Positions 34,472-42,890 of a stretch of 64,000 nucleotides of DNA are shown piece by piece (position 1 is the first letter of the stretch; each line of letters begins with the position of its first letter). The notes under the pieces were generated by a model, which had not been told where the DNA came from, searched no databases, and was given only the letters and a program-made list of their open reading frames with translations. This DNA comes from DASPNH01 sp035626675. GTDB lineage: Bacteria; Desulfobacterota; Binatia; UBA1149; CAITLU01. Made by a program: the position numbers and the translations under genes. Location: NCBI GenBank assembly GCA_035626675.1, contig DASPNH010000167.1, positions 1 to 64,000 of the forward strand, in the 5' to 3' direction.

Positions 34472-34720
34472 CCGACCTCGCTGCTCGCGGTACTGTCCTC
34501 ATTTCAGGACAACACCACGATTCCCACTGTCCTCTGCGCTGGTCACCGTCGCCAGCGCGCCATCGGACCTGGCTTCACGGCGGATGTGAATTCCGGCGCA
34601 TTTCCCAGGTCTTCAGCGCCCGCCGCGCTTGCGCGGGCATGATCCGTGCGGGTGGTCCATTCGTTGCACAAGTCACCCTCGGACGGCGGCGATCAACGAC
34701 CGCTGTGTTCGGGGAGCATC
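34472..34720. promoter_or_regulatory. Upstream region of the Crp/Fnr gene
   Basis: A 249-bp gap with no gene. It contains a short palindrome TGTCCT/AGGACA (34494-34499 and 34506-34511) that could be a regulator site, and the ribosome-binding site GGGAG just before 34721. No FNR-type TTGAT-N4-ATCAA site was seen. Confidence 0.35.
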
Positions 34721-35545
34721 ATGAAAACGAGGAGCAACGATTTCACGTCCATACCAGCACCTGCGACCGCATCGCATGATCTGATCGTCGCACGGCGAAT
34801 GAGAATCCTTTCGGGCATTCCGTTGCTCGAGGGCATTGCGGAGAATCGCCTGGCCGCGATCGCACAGCGCGCGCGCTGCCGCCGCTTCCATCGCGGCCAG
34901 CTTCTGACGACGGAGGCGGGCAGCGTTCCCACGGCCAACGTGATCGTGGCAGGCGCGGCCAAATGGACCATCGGGTGTCCGCAGGGCAGAGCGGACCTGC
35001 TGCTGGAGATCCTGCGAGCGGGCGACGTCTTCGGCGAGGCGGAGGTGTTCGGAGGACTGGGCAGCCCGTGCAGGGCGACCGCACTCTCCGACGGCGAGCT
35101 GATGGTCCTGCCGGCACTGGAAGCCGCGGAGATGCTCGCATCGAATCCGGAGATGGGCGTGCGCTGGCTCGAGCTGACGTGCAAGCGACTGCAACGCATG
35201 CGTCAGCTGGCTGCCGATGCCGTCTTTCTCGACGTCGGCGGGCGCCTGTATCGGCGTCTGATGGAAATCTGCCGAGTCGACCCGGCGCAATTGAGCGCAG
35301 GCGACCGCCTCGAGCACGGCCTGAGCCAGCGTGAGCTGGCTTCGAGCGTGGGCGCCTCGCGCGAATCCCTGAACAAGCTGCTCGCCGCCTGGCAGCGCGA
35401 AGGTCTGGTCACGGTGGCACGTGGTGTCCTGGTCATTCGCAAGCCGGCTGCGCTGGCGAGGGCCGCCGCCGCCGCCTACGGCCCACCCTCCTTCGCTGCC
35501 ATGGCCGAGCCTTCGCCCGGTGACGGCGTTCCCGCCATGCGTTGA
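34721..35545 (+). CDS. Crp/Fnr-family transcriptional regulator
   Basis: A 274-residue regulator. The N-terminal cyclic-nucleotide-binding-type beta barrel (about 30-145) contains LRAGDVFGEAEVFGG, but the Arg-Ala-Ala phosphate-binding signature of cAMP-binding CRP is altered to GSPCRATAL. A dimerisation helix follows. The C-terminal winged helix has LSQRELASSVGASRESLNKLLAAWQ as recognition unit, typical of Crp/Fnr. No N-terminal Cys cluster of the FNR type is present. I chose ATG 34721 because GGGAG precedes it. The effector is unknown; the nearby adenylate cyclase makes cAMP a candidate. Confidence 0.9.
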   Translation: MKTRSNDFTSIPAPATASHDLIVARRMRILSGIPLLEGIAENRLAAIAQRARCRRFHRGQLLTTEAGSVPTANVIVAGAAKWTIGCPQGRADLLLEILRAGDVFGEAEVFGGLGSPCRATALSDGELMVLPALEAAEMLASNPEMGVRWLELTCKRLQRMRQLAADAVFLDVGGRLYRRLMEICRVDPAQLSAGDRLEHGLSQRELASSVGASRESLNKLLAAWQREGLVTVARGVLVIRKPAALARAAAAAYGPPSFAAMAEPSPGDGVPAMR

Positions 35546-35773
35546 CCGTCGGCGGAAGGGGCGTGGCCTCGCGCCCCTTCCCTGGAGGATTGCACAGTCC
35601 AAGGCGGTCGCAGGGGTCCAGTACGCCGTGTGCACGTGAGCGTATTCACAAAAAAGTGTGGGTTCCCTTCACGACCCCGTGCGCACCGCTGGTTTGAGGT
35701 GCGCCGTGCGGCTAATCCACCTCGTTCGTGCCGGCACGGCCCGAACGCATACGCCGATGGAGGGAATTTTCTG

Positions 35774-38056
35774 ATGGCATCGCCTGCTTCTCGTCTTCGC
35801 CGATCCTGCGCGTTCGCGATCGTATCCGCGCTGCTCGTGACCTGGGTGTCGCCGGCTGCAGCTGCGGACCCGGCCACCCAGTGCACCTCCTACAAGCTCG
35901 GCGCCGCCGGCAAGCAGGCCGCTGGCCTGCTGTCGTGTGCCAGCAAAGGCGCCAAGGACGGCTCGGAGACCGATGCCGAGTGTGTCTCGAAAGCCAACGT
36001 GAAGGCTGCGGACGGATTCGCCTCTGCCGACGCAAAGGCCGGTGAGCCCTGTCAGGGAACGTCGGCCACTACCACCAGCCGGCTCGAGGAACTGACAGAG
36101 GAGATCGCCGGCATCGTCGTCGTCCCGCCCGGTGGTGGAACCTGCGCCTCACTCGCGACCAGGACGGCGGGAAAGTTCGCGGGAGCGCTGCTCAAGGCAG
36201 AATCGTCCAACGAGAAATCGCCGGATGCCGTCCGTCGCCAGGCTGCCGTGGAAAAGGCGCGGGGGTCGCTGCTGGCCGGCATCGCCAAGGCAGAGGCCAA
36301 GGACGGCTGCAGCGGCAGCGGCCAGGCCGAGCCGGTACGCGTCGCAGTCGAAGCCGTGGTAGCGACGATCGTCGACTGCATCGGCAGCGACGACGGCTGC
36401 ACCGAGGCTGGCGGCGAGGTCGAGGAGGGCGGAACGATCACCACGGATGACGAGAACGATGGCGCCGACGCCGAGGAGCCCGTCGAGTCTTCGGTGGAAT
36501 CGCCCAATGCGGGTACCGTCGTCATCGTCGTCGAGAATGTCGAGGGCGATGCGCCCAGTGGCTACGAGGTCCTCGGGCAGCAGGTCGACATCACGGCACC
36601 GGATGCGACCGCCAGTGCCCCGCTCGTACTGACCTTCCTGATCGACGCATCGGTGCTGCCCGGCGACCCGATGACGGTCACCATGACCAGGAACGGCGTC
36701 GTGGTCGGCGACTGCACCGGCGCCGCGGGCGTGGCCGATCCCGATCCCTGCGTGGACTCACGCACCGTCCTTCCCTCGGGCGACCTGGAGATCGTGGTCC
36801 TGACGTCGCAAGCGAGCATCTGGGTCCCCGTGACCGAGCTTCCGGCCAATGGGTGCCCCACGGCGATGCTCATGAGCATGCTCGGCGACATGACCGGTGC
36901 CGACCGCAGCACCGAGCTGGACATCGGTTGGAACAGCCTGACCCACGACGTGGATCGGCCGAACGACACCCGCTTCGCACTGTCGCTGGACTGCTCGGCT
37001 GCCAGCCCTCCGGACTGCGACACGTGCACGATTACCGGCATCGATCCGCGCAACGGCAACTGCCGCTGCGCCAACAACACGCGCACCACCTGCGATCAGC
37101 CCTTTGCCGCCGATTCCAACGACTGCGGCGGCGCGATCTGCCAGTGCTACATGGCGCCGCCGATGAACCTCGTGCGCGGCGGAACTCCAGTTTGCGTCAT
37201 CGAGCGAGCCGGCTCGCAGCCCACGGGCTCGTGGGACGTTTCGGACGGTGCCGGAAGCATCGGATTGCAGACGTACGGCGTGATCTATCTCGGCGCGACG
37301 CAGCAGGCGCCGTGTCCGGCCTGCGTCGGCGATGCCTCCGCGAGTGACGGCGTGCGCGGCGGCACCTGCAGCGGCGGCCCAAGCAACGGCCAGCCCTGCG
37401 ATGCCAACGGGCTCGACCCGACCTATCCGCACCCGGGCGGCGGGGCGACGAGCTACGACTGTCTTCCCAGCGTCGCCAACAACATCACTGGTCTGGGAAT
37501 GCCGATGAACCGCACCGAAACGACCGGCCACTCCGAGCTCGTCGCTACGCTGCCGTGCAGCAACGCACCCGGAGAGATGTGCGCTTGCCGGGTCTGTAGC
37601 GGCAACACCTCCCGCGCGTGCAGCACCGATGCGGAGTGTGCCGCGGTTTCGGCGGGGACCTGCTCGTCAAACGGATTCGGAGCCGGCGGGCAGCCGAACA
37701 GCTGCGACGATTTCAACTGCGTGGTGGACGGCGACACCGAAGGCGTCTGCGCCAACTCGCTGCAACATTGCGATGGGCTGGTCGAAGAGGATGGTCGTGC
37801 CGTTCTTGCCTGCAACTCGAACACCGATTGCGACGGCTATGGCTCCTTTGCTGGGGCTTGCACCGTCTCACAGCCCAACGAGTGTTTCGGCGACACGATC
37901 GCCGCCGACGGCGCAGCGAGCCCGACCGCACCGAAGACTGCGGCTACGTTCTGCGTCCCGCCGACCAGCAACGCAGCGGTAAACACCGCTGGCGGGTTGC
38001 CCGGCCCTGGCAGGGCACGCACCGAGTGGACCGTGAGCTACGCGACCGAGCCGTGA
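35774..38056 (+). CDS. Secreted Cys-rich protein of unknown function
   Basis: A 760-residue protein with GGAGGG upstream of ATG 35774. Signal peptide to about residue 32 (VSPAAAADPATQC). Two tandem helical Cys modules follow (about 33-95, CTSYKLGAAGKQAAGLLSC; and about 115-180, CASLATRTAGKFAGALLKAE). An acidic linker (about 190-230) and a beta domain lead into a long C-terminal half dense in Cys and Gly. Segments such as CSGGPSNGQPCDANG and CSGNTSRACSTDAEC recall repeats common in secreted proteins of deltaproteobacteria-like lineages. No enzyme motif was seen. It is probably a surface or extracellular protein. Confidence 0.65.
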   Translation: MASPASRLRRSCAFAIVSALLVTWVSPAAAADPATQCTSYKLGAAGKQAAGLLSCASKGAKDGSETDAECVSKANVKAADGFASADAKAGEPCQGTSATTTSRLEELTEEIAGIVVVPPGGGTCASLATRTAGKFAGALLKAESSNEKSPDAVRRQAAVEKARGSLLAGIAKAEAKDGCSGSGQAEPVRVAVEAVVATIVDCIGSDDGCTEAGGEVEEGGTITTDDENDGADAEEPVESSVESPNAGTVVIVVENVEGDAPSGYEVLGQQVDITAPDATASAPLVLTFLIDASVLPGDPMTVTMTRNGVVVGDCTGAAGVADPDPCVDSRTVLPSGDLEIVVLTSQASIWVPVTELPANGCPTAMLMSMLGDMTGADRSTELDIGWNSLTHDVDRPNDTRFALSLDCSAASPPDCDTCTITGIDPRNGNCRCANNTRTTCDQPFAADSNDCGGAICQCYMAPPMNLVRGGTPVCVIERAGSQPTGSWDVSDGAGSIGLQTYGVIYLGATQQAPCPACVGDASASDGVRGGTCSGGPSNGQPCDANGLDPTYPHPGGGATSYDCLPSVANNITGLGMPMNRTETTGHSELVATLPCSNAPGEMCACRVCSGNTSRACSTDAECAAVSAGTCSSNGFGAGGQPNSCDDFNCVVDGDTEGVCANSLQHCDGLVEEDGRAVLACNSNTDCDGYGSFAGACTVSQPNECFGDTIAADGAASPTAPKTAATFCVPPTSNAAVNTAGGLPGPGRARTEWTVSYATEP

Positions 38057-38066
38057 CGAATGAAAA

Positions 38067-38102
38067 GAGGTCGGGACCTTTTCCGAAAAGGCGCCTGACC
38101 TC
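38067..38102. repeat. REP-like imperfect palindrome
   Basis: A 36-bp imperfect palindrome with ends GAGGTC/GACCTC and centre CCTTTTCCGAAAAGG, 10 bp after the Cys-rich gene's stop. It shares the TTTTCC...GGAAAA core and GCCTG outer motif with the repeat at 15583-15633. It is followed by ATTTTG, so it may also weakly terminate the upstream gene. Confidence 0.55.
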
Positions 38103-38145
38103 ATTTTGTGCGGCTGCGGCTGTGCCGCTCCCAACCGAAGAGAAA

Positions 38146-38171
38146 GGGGCACGCTCGCCGGAGCGTGCCCC
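38146..38171. terminator. Bidirectional intrinsic terminator
   Basis: Perfect 11-bp stem GGGGCACGCTC/GAGCGTGCCCC with loop gccg. It is followed by TTGCATTT on the plus strand and TTTCTCTT on the minus strand. It separates the Cys-rich gene (plus) from the small minus-strand gene ending at 38255. Confidence 0.8.
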
Positions 38172-38254
38172 TTGCATTTCGAACCCGTTGACCAAACGCC
38201 CGCTCGGCGCGCGAACGAACGCTCGCTGTCGGGCTCGCCATCAGGCGAGCCCGC

Positions 38255-38749
38255 TCAGCTCGCTTTGCGGATCCTCTTCCTCTCGCGCTTGGCGTTGATG
38301 CTGTGACGGCGGCCGTTCACGCGGCGGAACGGGAACCGGTAGACCTGGCCGGTCATTCCCGCGCGCTGCGCACGCTCGCGCCACGTCCTCAGTCCGGTGC
38401 GCAGATACTCGGGCTCCATGTCCAGAGCCTGGCAGATGCTGGCAAACGAGAAGGGCCAGCTCATGTCGTCGGAGTCGAGCCATGCCTCGACGTCGTTGTC
38501 CTCGAACTCCTCGGTTGGAATTCTCGGCTGGATGAATGCGCGCTGGAACGACGCGATGGCATCTTCGAGGACCGCCAGCATCAGGCGCTTTTCGGGCACC
38601 AGGCAGGCCTCGGCGAAAATACGATCGTAGAACTGAAGCGGCGTCATCGTGTCCGGCTCCACCATCGTCAGGGCCGGATCTTCGACGCATACCGTTTTGG
38701 ACTTTCTCTGTTCCTGTACTGGCTGAATCCCCGCTGCTTGTACGCTCAT
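38255..38749 (-). CDS. Conserved-looking hypothetical protein
   Basis: A 164-residue protein of unknown function. The ATG at 38749 has AGGAG 3 bp upstream; an ATG at 38767 has no such site. The N-terminus is polar, the middle is acidic with segments such as TPLQFYDRIFAEACLVPEKR and MSWPFSFASICQALDMEP, and the C-terminus is strongly basic (NGRRHSINAKRERKRIRKAS), which suggests nucleic-acid contact. No membrane segment or known motif was found. It is transcribed away from the MerR-type gene across a 106-bp gap. Confidence 0.6.
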   Translation of the reverse strand: MSVQAAGIQPVQEQRKSKTVCVEDPALTMVEPDTMTPLQFYDRIFAEACLVPEKRLMLAVLEDAIASFQRAFIQPRIPTEEFEDNDVEAWLDSDDMSWPFSFASICQALDMEPEYLRTGLRTWRERAQRAGMTGQVYRFPFRRVNGRRHSINAKRERKRIRKAS

Positions 38750-38855
38750 GCTCCTTTTACTCCCCACGAAAAACCCGACCCGCCGCGCCCCAGCAGCAAG
38801 CCTGGTCCAAGCGAACCCCGCGAACCCCGAACCTTCCGTCGCTGCCGGCTCCCCT

Positions 38856-39653
38856 TCAGCCGGTGGCTTTGGCTTTTCGTCCCTCTTCTTTCTCCTGGCG
38901 CAGCTCCTGGATGAGCCGCAGCAAGAGCTTCCTCCGAAGCAGGACGATGAAGCGTTCCACCAATTTGACGCCCGCGAGCGCCATGGTCGCGACGGACCCT
39001 TCTACCACCTTCCCCGTCACCGCACGTGTGAACATCTTCAATTCTTCGCGTGCGAGTCTTTCGATGGCGTCGACGTAGATGGGAAGCGAGACATGGTGCG
39101 GGATCAGCTCCTCGCGCAGTCCGGCCCTCTCCAGCTCGGACATCGTCTCGACCATCAGGACGTCGTCGCCCTCGATATAAAGTGTTCCTCCCCGCTCCAC
39201 GGGCTCGAGCGCGCCAAGACGGACGGCGAACTCGAAGTCCTCGCGGTCGATGCCGTAACGTTCCAAGGCCTGCTCGACGGTGATGGGAAGCTGTCCGGGT
39301 GTAAAGTGGATGGCTTCGTAGAACGTTCCCTCCAGACCGAGGAGCGTATCGGCTTCGCTCGGGCTGATGATGGAGTCGTTCTGGTCGAGGATGGACTTGA
39401 TGACGTCGAGGGGAAGGAACCTCTTCTGCTGAAGCTCCTTGATGAAACGGATGCGCGTAACGAAGAACCGGTCGTAGTAGGCCATGTTGCGACCGGTCTT
39501 CAGCGTGGGCGGCGGGAGCAGCCCCTCGCGGATGTAGAACTTGATCGTCGCGGTCGAGACCCCCGTCTCGCGTGCGAGATCCGATATCCGAAGGAGCCCG
39601 TCGGTGGACGGTTTGCTACGCAGTGAGGACGGCATCCGAACAGTGCGGCTCAC
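38856..39653 (-). CDS. MerR-family transcriptional regulator
   Basis: A 265-residue regulator with a MerR-type N-terminal winged helix (about 20-90): LLRISDLARETGVSTATIKFYIREGLLPPP, then YYDRFFVTRIRFIKELQQKRFLPLDVIK. The following ~170 residues are an unrecognised effector domain with several hydrophobic patches. The start is GTG 39653 or ATG 39635, without a decisive ribosome-binding site. It is divergent from glpD across a 128-bp gap, so control of the glycerol cluster is a natural guess. Confidence 0.85.
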   Translation of the reverse strand: MSRTVRMPSSLRSKPSTDGLLRISDLARETGVSTATIKFYIREGLLPPPTLKTGRNMAYYDRFFVTRIRFIKELQQKRFLPLDVIKSILDQNDSIISPSEADTLLGLEGTFYEAIHFTPGQLPITVEQALERYGIDREDFEFAVRLGALEPVERGGTLYIEGDDVLMVETMSELERAGLREELIPHHVSLPIYVDAIERLAREELKMFTRAVTGKVVEGSVATMALAGVKLVERFIVLLRRKLLLRLIQELRQEKEEGRKAKATG

Positions 39654-39781
39654 CCATTAGGTGAGGCGGCCCGCCTACTTACTGAAACGTGTTCGACGCT
39701 GTCAACTAAAATGTCAGGGTTTGGAGAATGCCGCGAGGCGTCATGATTGACTCGGCCCGGTCACGCCAGTAGGCGGGCTCG
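39654..39781. promoter_or_regulatory. merR-glpD divergent control region
   Basis: A 128-bp spacer, AT-richer than its surroundings, with cttactgaaacgtgttcg and gtcaactaaaatgtcagg. MerR-type regulators act at long-spaced promoters in such spacers, but I could not point to a specific operator. Confidence 0.35.
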
Positions 39782-41410
39782 ATGCCCATATCCCGCTTCG
39801 ATCTGGACACGCGTCGCCGCGGCCTCGAACGTGCTGCAGAGAGCGTCGTCGACGTGGTCGTCGTAGGCGGCGGGATCACGGGCAGCGGCGTTGCAAGGGA
39901 AACCGCGCTTCGCGGTCTGACCACTGTCATCCTGGACAAGGGCGACTTCGCCAGCGGCACCAGCAGCCGTTCTTCCAAGCTCATTCATGGCGGCCTTCGC
40001 TATCTTGCCCAGGGCGACATCGCCCTGGTTCGCGAGGCTGTCCGTGAGCGTGCAGTTCTGCGACGTCTGGCGCCGCATCTGGCCCGTCCCACAACGATGT
40101 TCCTTCCGACAGCATCGCGCGCCGGTCGGATGAAAATGCAGGCCGGCCTGTGGAGCTTCGAGAAGCTGGCCGGCGACCAGGCCGGCGAAAAGTACGGCGT
40201 TCTCGATCGCGACGCAGCGCTGGAGGCCGAGCCTGGTCTGCGAAAAACGCCGCTGGCCGGAGCCGTCACCTTCCAGGAGTACATGACCGACGACGCCCGT
40301 CTGGTGCTCGAGACGGTGCAGGCCGCGGCCGCCAGCGGCGCCATTGCCGCCAATCACGCCGAAGTCGTCGCCATCGATCCGGACCCGGCGGGACTGCGCT
40401 TGAGCGTACTCGACCGGCTCTGCGGCGACTCGCTCGTCGTCCGCACGCGGGCCCTCGTCAACGCTGCAGGTCCGTGGTTCGACCGGGTTCGCGGACTGAC
40501 GCAGCCGGGCGCGGGCTCTTTGCTGCAGCTGACACGTGGCATACATCTCGTCGTTCGGTCGCAGAAGCTGCCGGCCAGGCACAGCGTGGTCCTGAAATCG
40601 CCCGATGGACGCTCCACTTTCGTGGTGCCGCGCGGGGACATCGTCTACATCGGCACCACCGATACGCACTACAAAGGCCAGCTCGAGGAGCCTGGGGTTT
40701 CGCGGGACGATGCCGCCTATCTGCTCGAGTCCGTCGCTGCGACCTTCGAGCAGGCGCCCGCCGCATCCGACGTCGTCGGCTGCTGGTCCGGTGTCCGTCC
40801 GTTGCTGGCCCAGGAGGGAAAGTCGCCCTCGGAGATCTCTCGCCGCGACGAGATCATGGTCGGACCGGGACCGGTGGTAGCGGTGGCCGGCGGCAAGCTG
40901 ACCACTTACCGGCGAATGTCCGAGCGCGTCTGCATGGAGCTCCTCCGATTGCTCGGGCGCGTTCCTGACGCAGGCGTCGACTCCGCCAAGGTACCGCTCG
41001 CCGGCGGCGGAGCGGCCGAGCAGCAGGAAGCCAGATCGAAGACGCCGGGCCTGTCCGATGCAGCGCTGGGCGAGCGGCTGTGGGCGACCTATGGCGCTGC
41101 GGCCCGCGACATCATCGAGGCCATCGCTTCCACTCCGAGCCTCGGCGAGCGTGTCAGCGCCTCGTGCGAGCTGACGCTGGCCGAGATCGAGCACGGCGTC
41201 GGCAAGGAGATGGTCGCAAGCCTCGATGACATGCTCCGGCGCCGATCGCGCGTGGCCATGTTCGACACCGAGGCGGCGATCGAGGCGGCGCCGGCCACGG
41301 CACGCGTGCTGGCGAGCCTGCTGGGATGGGATGAGGAGCGCAGGCGGCAGGAGGTCGACCAGGCCACCTCGCGCTGGGCGGGCGAACTCGAGATCGTGCG
41401 CCAGGCCTGA
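39782..41410 (+). CDS. glpD: Glycerol-3-phosphate dehydrogenase (FAD, GlpD type)
   Basis: A 542-residue flavoprotein that oxidises glycerol-3-phosphate to dihydroxyacetone phosphate and passes electrons to quinone. FAD-binding motif VVVVGGGITGSGVARETALRG at about 24-44. GlpD features are SSRSSKLIHGGLRYLAQGD, LVNAAGPWFDRVR, the substrate-loop region GTTDTHYKGQLEEP, and GGKLTTYRRMSERV. The C-terminal helical domain is typical. The start ATG is at 39782. It heads the glpD, AGPS-like, glpK cluster. Confidence 0.96.
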   Translation: MPISRFDLDTRRRGLERAAESVVDVVVVGGGITGSGVARETALRGLTTVILDKGDFASGTSSRSSKLIHGGLRYLAQGDIALVREAVRERAVLRRLAPHLARPTTMFLPTASRAGRMKMQAGLWSFEKLAGDQAGEKYGVLDRDAALEAEPGLRKTPLAGAVTFQEYMTDDARLVLETVQAAAASGAIAANHAEVVAIDPDPAGLRLSVLDRLCGDSLVVRTRALVNAAGPWFDRVRGLTQPGAGSLLQLTRGIHLVVRSQKLPARHSVVLKSPDGRSTFVVPRGDIVYIGTTDTHYKGQLEEPGVSRDDAAYLLESVAATFEQAPAASDVVGCWSGVRPLLAQEGKSPSEISRRDEIMVGPGPVVAVAGGKLTTYRRMSERVCMELLRLLGRVPDAGVDSAKVPLAGGGAAEQQEARSKTPGLSDAALGERLWATYGAAARDIIEAIASTPSLGERVSASCELTLAEIEHGVGKEMVASLDDMLRRRSRVAMFDTEAAIEAAPATARVLASLLGWDEERRRQEVDQATSRWAGELEIVRQA

Positions 41411-41472
41411 GTCGCTTGCGCCGCGCGCCGGCGTGCGGCCGCGCAGACGTGCAGATTTTGCGGGAGGACCTC

Positions 41473-42879
41473 ATGACGACGATGAATGCAGCCGAGCTGG
41501 CCGAGGCCCTCGGCCGCGAGGCTGGCACGCTGGAAGTCCTGACCGATCCGGCTGCCGTCCAGAGCAGGAGCCGCGACTACTGGATGCGGTCGCTGATGCA
41601 GTCGCGGCTGCACGGCCCGCCGCGCGCGGCCGTGGTGGTGCGCCCGCGTGACGTGGCGCAGGTGGCCGCCGTGCTCGCGTTTGCCAACCGCACCGGCACA
41701 CCCGTCACTCCATTCGGTCTCGGCTCCGGCGTCTGCGGCGCCGTGCTGGCGCAGGGCAATGAGATCATCCTCGACGTCAGCGCGATGAACCGCCTGCTGG
41801 CCGTCGACCAAGAGACGCTGACTGCCACCGTCCAGGCCGGCATGCGCGGCTCCGAATACGAGGACGCGCTCCAGGCGCGTGGCTTCACGATGGGCCATTG
41901 GCCGCAGTCGATCGGCATCTCGTCGGTTGGCGGCTGGTGCGCGACGCGGGCCTCGGGTCAGCTGTCGACACTGTACGGCAACATCGAGCAGATGCTGCTG
42001 GGCTGCGAGGTCGCGCTCGCCGATGGCCGTCTCCTGCGCCTGCCGCCGGTGCCGCGCTCGGCTACAGGCCCCGATCTCAAGCACCTGTTCCTGGGCAGCG
42101 AGGGCACGCTTGGCGTTTTCACCGAGCTGACGTTTCGCATTCACCCCGCAGCCGAGAAGAGGGTCGGGCGCGCCTATGCGATGCCGAGCGTGCGCGCCGG
42201 CCTGGAGGCACTGCGCAAGATCCTGCGTGCGGGCTGGATGCCCGCCGTCACGCGCCTTTACGACGAAGTGGAAGCGGGCCGCAATTTCGCCGTCGCCGCC
42301 GACGGCAAGCCGGTGCTTCTGCTGATGAGCGAAGGCAGCGCGCAGCGAGTGGACACCGAGGCGGCGGCGATCGCGGCCATCGTCACGGCGCAGGGCGGCC
42401 TGGATCGCGGCGAAGACCCGGTCATCAGCTGGCTCGAGCATCGCAACAAGGTCCCGACCTTCGAGCGGCTCCTCGAACAGGGTCTGGTTGCCGACACGAT
42501 CGAGGTCGCGATCGACTGGAACCGCATCGGCGACCTGTTCGAGACCGTCACGCGCCGCGGAGCGGCCATCGAGACGGTCTTTGCGATGTCGGGACACGTC
42601 TCGCACTGCTACACGCAGGGCGCCAACATCTACTTCACGTTCGTGGCGGCGCAGAGCGACCTGGAGGCGGCGATCCGCACCTATGACGAGGTGTGGAAGA
42701 CCACGGTGGAGACCACCATCGAGCTCGGCGGCACGATCGCTCACCATCACGGCATCGGCCGCGTCCGCAAGCCGTACATGGAGCGCGAGCTCGGCGAAGG
42801 CGTCGAGGTGCTGCGCGCGCTCAAAAGGTCGTTCGATCCCAACGGCATCCTCAACCCCGGCGTCCTCGTCGACGTGTAG
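41473..42879 (+). CDS. Alkyl-dihydroxyacetonephosphate synthase-like FAD enzyme
   Basis: A 468-residue FAD_binding_4 plus FAD-oxidase-C protein. It resembles alkyl-DHAP synthase (AGPS), which swaps the acyl chain of acyl-DHAP for a fatty alcohol, the committing step of ether-lipid synthesis. Matching segments are SIGISSVGGWCATRASGQ followed by YGNIEQ, GSEGTLGVFTELTF, SHCYTQGANIYFTF and the catalytic-type histidine run GGTIAHHHGIGRVRKPYM. D-lactate or glycolate oxidases lack the HHH run in this context. GGGAGG precedes ATG 41473. It lies between glpD and glpK, which supply or use DHAP and glycerol-3-phosphate. Confidence 0.8.
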   Translation: MTTMNAAELAEALGREAGTLEVLTDPAAVQSRSRDYWMRSLMQSRLHGPPRAAVVVRPRDVAQVAAVLAFANRTGTPVTPFGLGSGVCGAVLAQGNEIILDVSAMNRLLAVDQETLTATVQAGMRGSEYEDALQARGFTMGHWPQSIGISSVGGWCATRASGQLSTLYGNIEQMLLGCEVALADGRLLRLPPVPRSATGPDLKHLFLGSEGTLGVFTELTFRIHPAAEKRVGRAYAMPSVRAGLEALRKILRAGWMPAVTRLYDEVEAGRNFAVAADGKPVLLLMSEGSAQRVDTEAAAIAAIVTAQGGLDRGEDPVISWLEHRNKVPTFERLLEQGLVADTIEVAIDWNRIGDLFETVTRRGAAIETVFAMSGHVSHCYTQGANIYFTFVAAQSDLEAAIRTYDEVWKTTVETTIELGGTIAHHHGIGRVRKPYMERELGEGVEVLRALKRSFDPNGILNPGVLVDV

Positions 42880-42890
42880 AGGCGCAGCGC

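Noticed and set aside
41473..42879. D-lactate dehydrogenase or a second GlcD
   Set aside because: The HHH run and the GGWCATRASG-YGNIE pattern fit AGPS-like proteins better, though other oxidases cannot be fully excluded.
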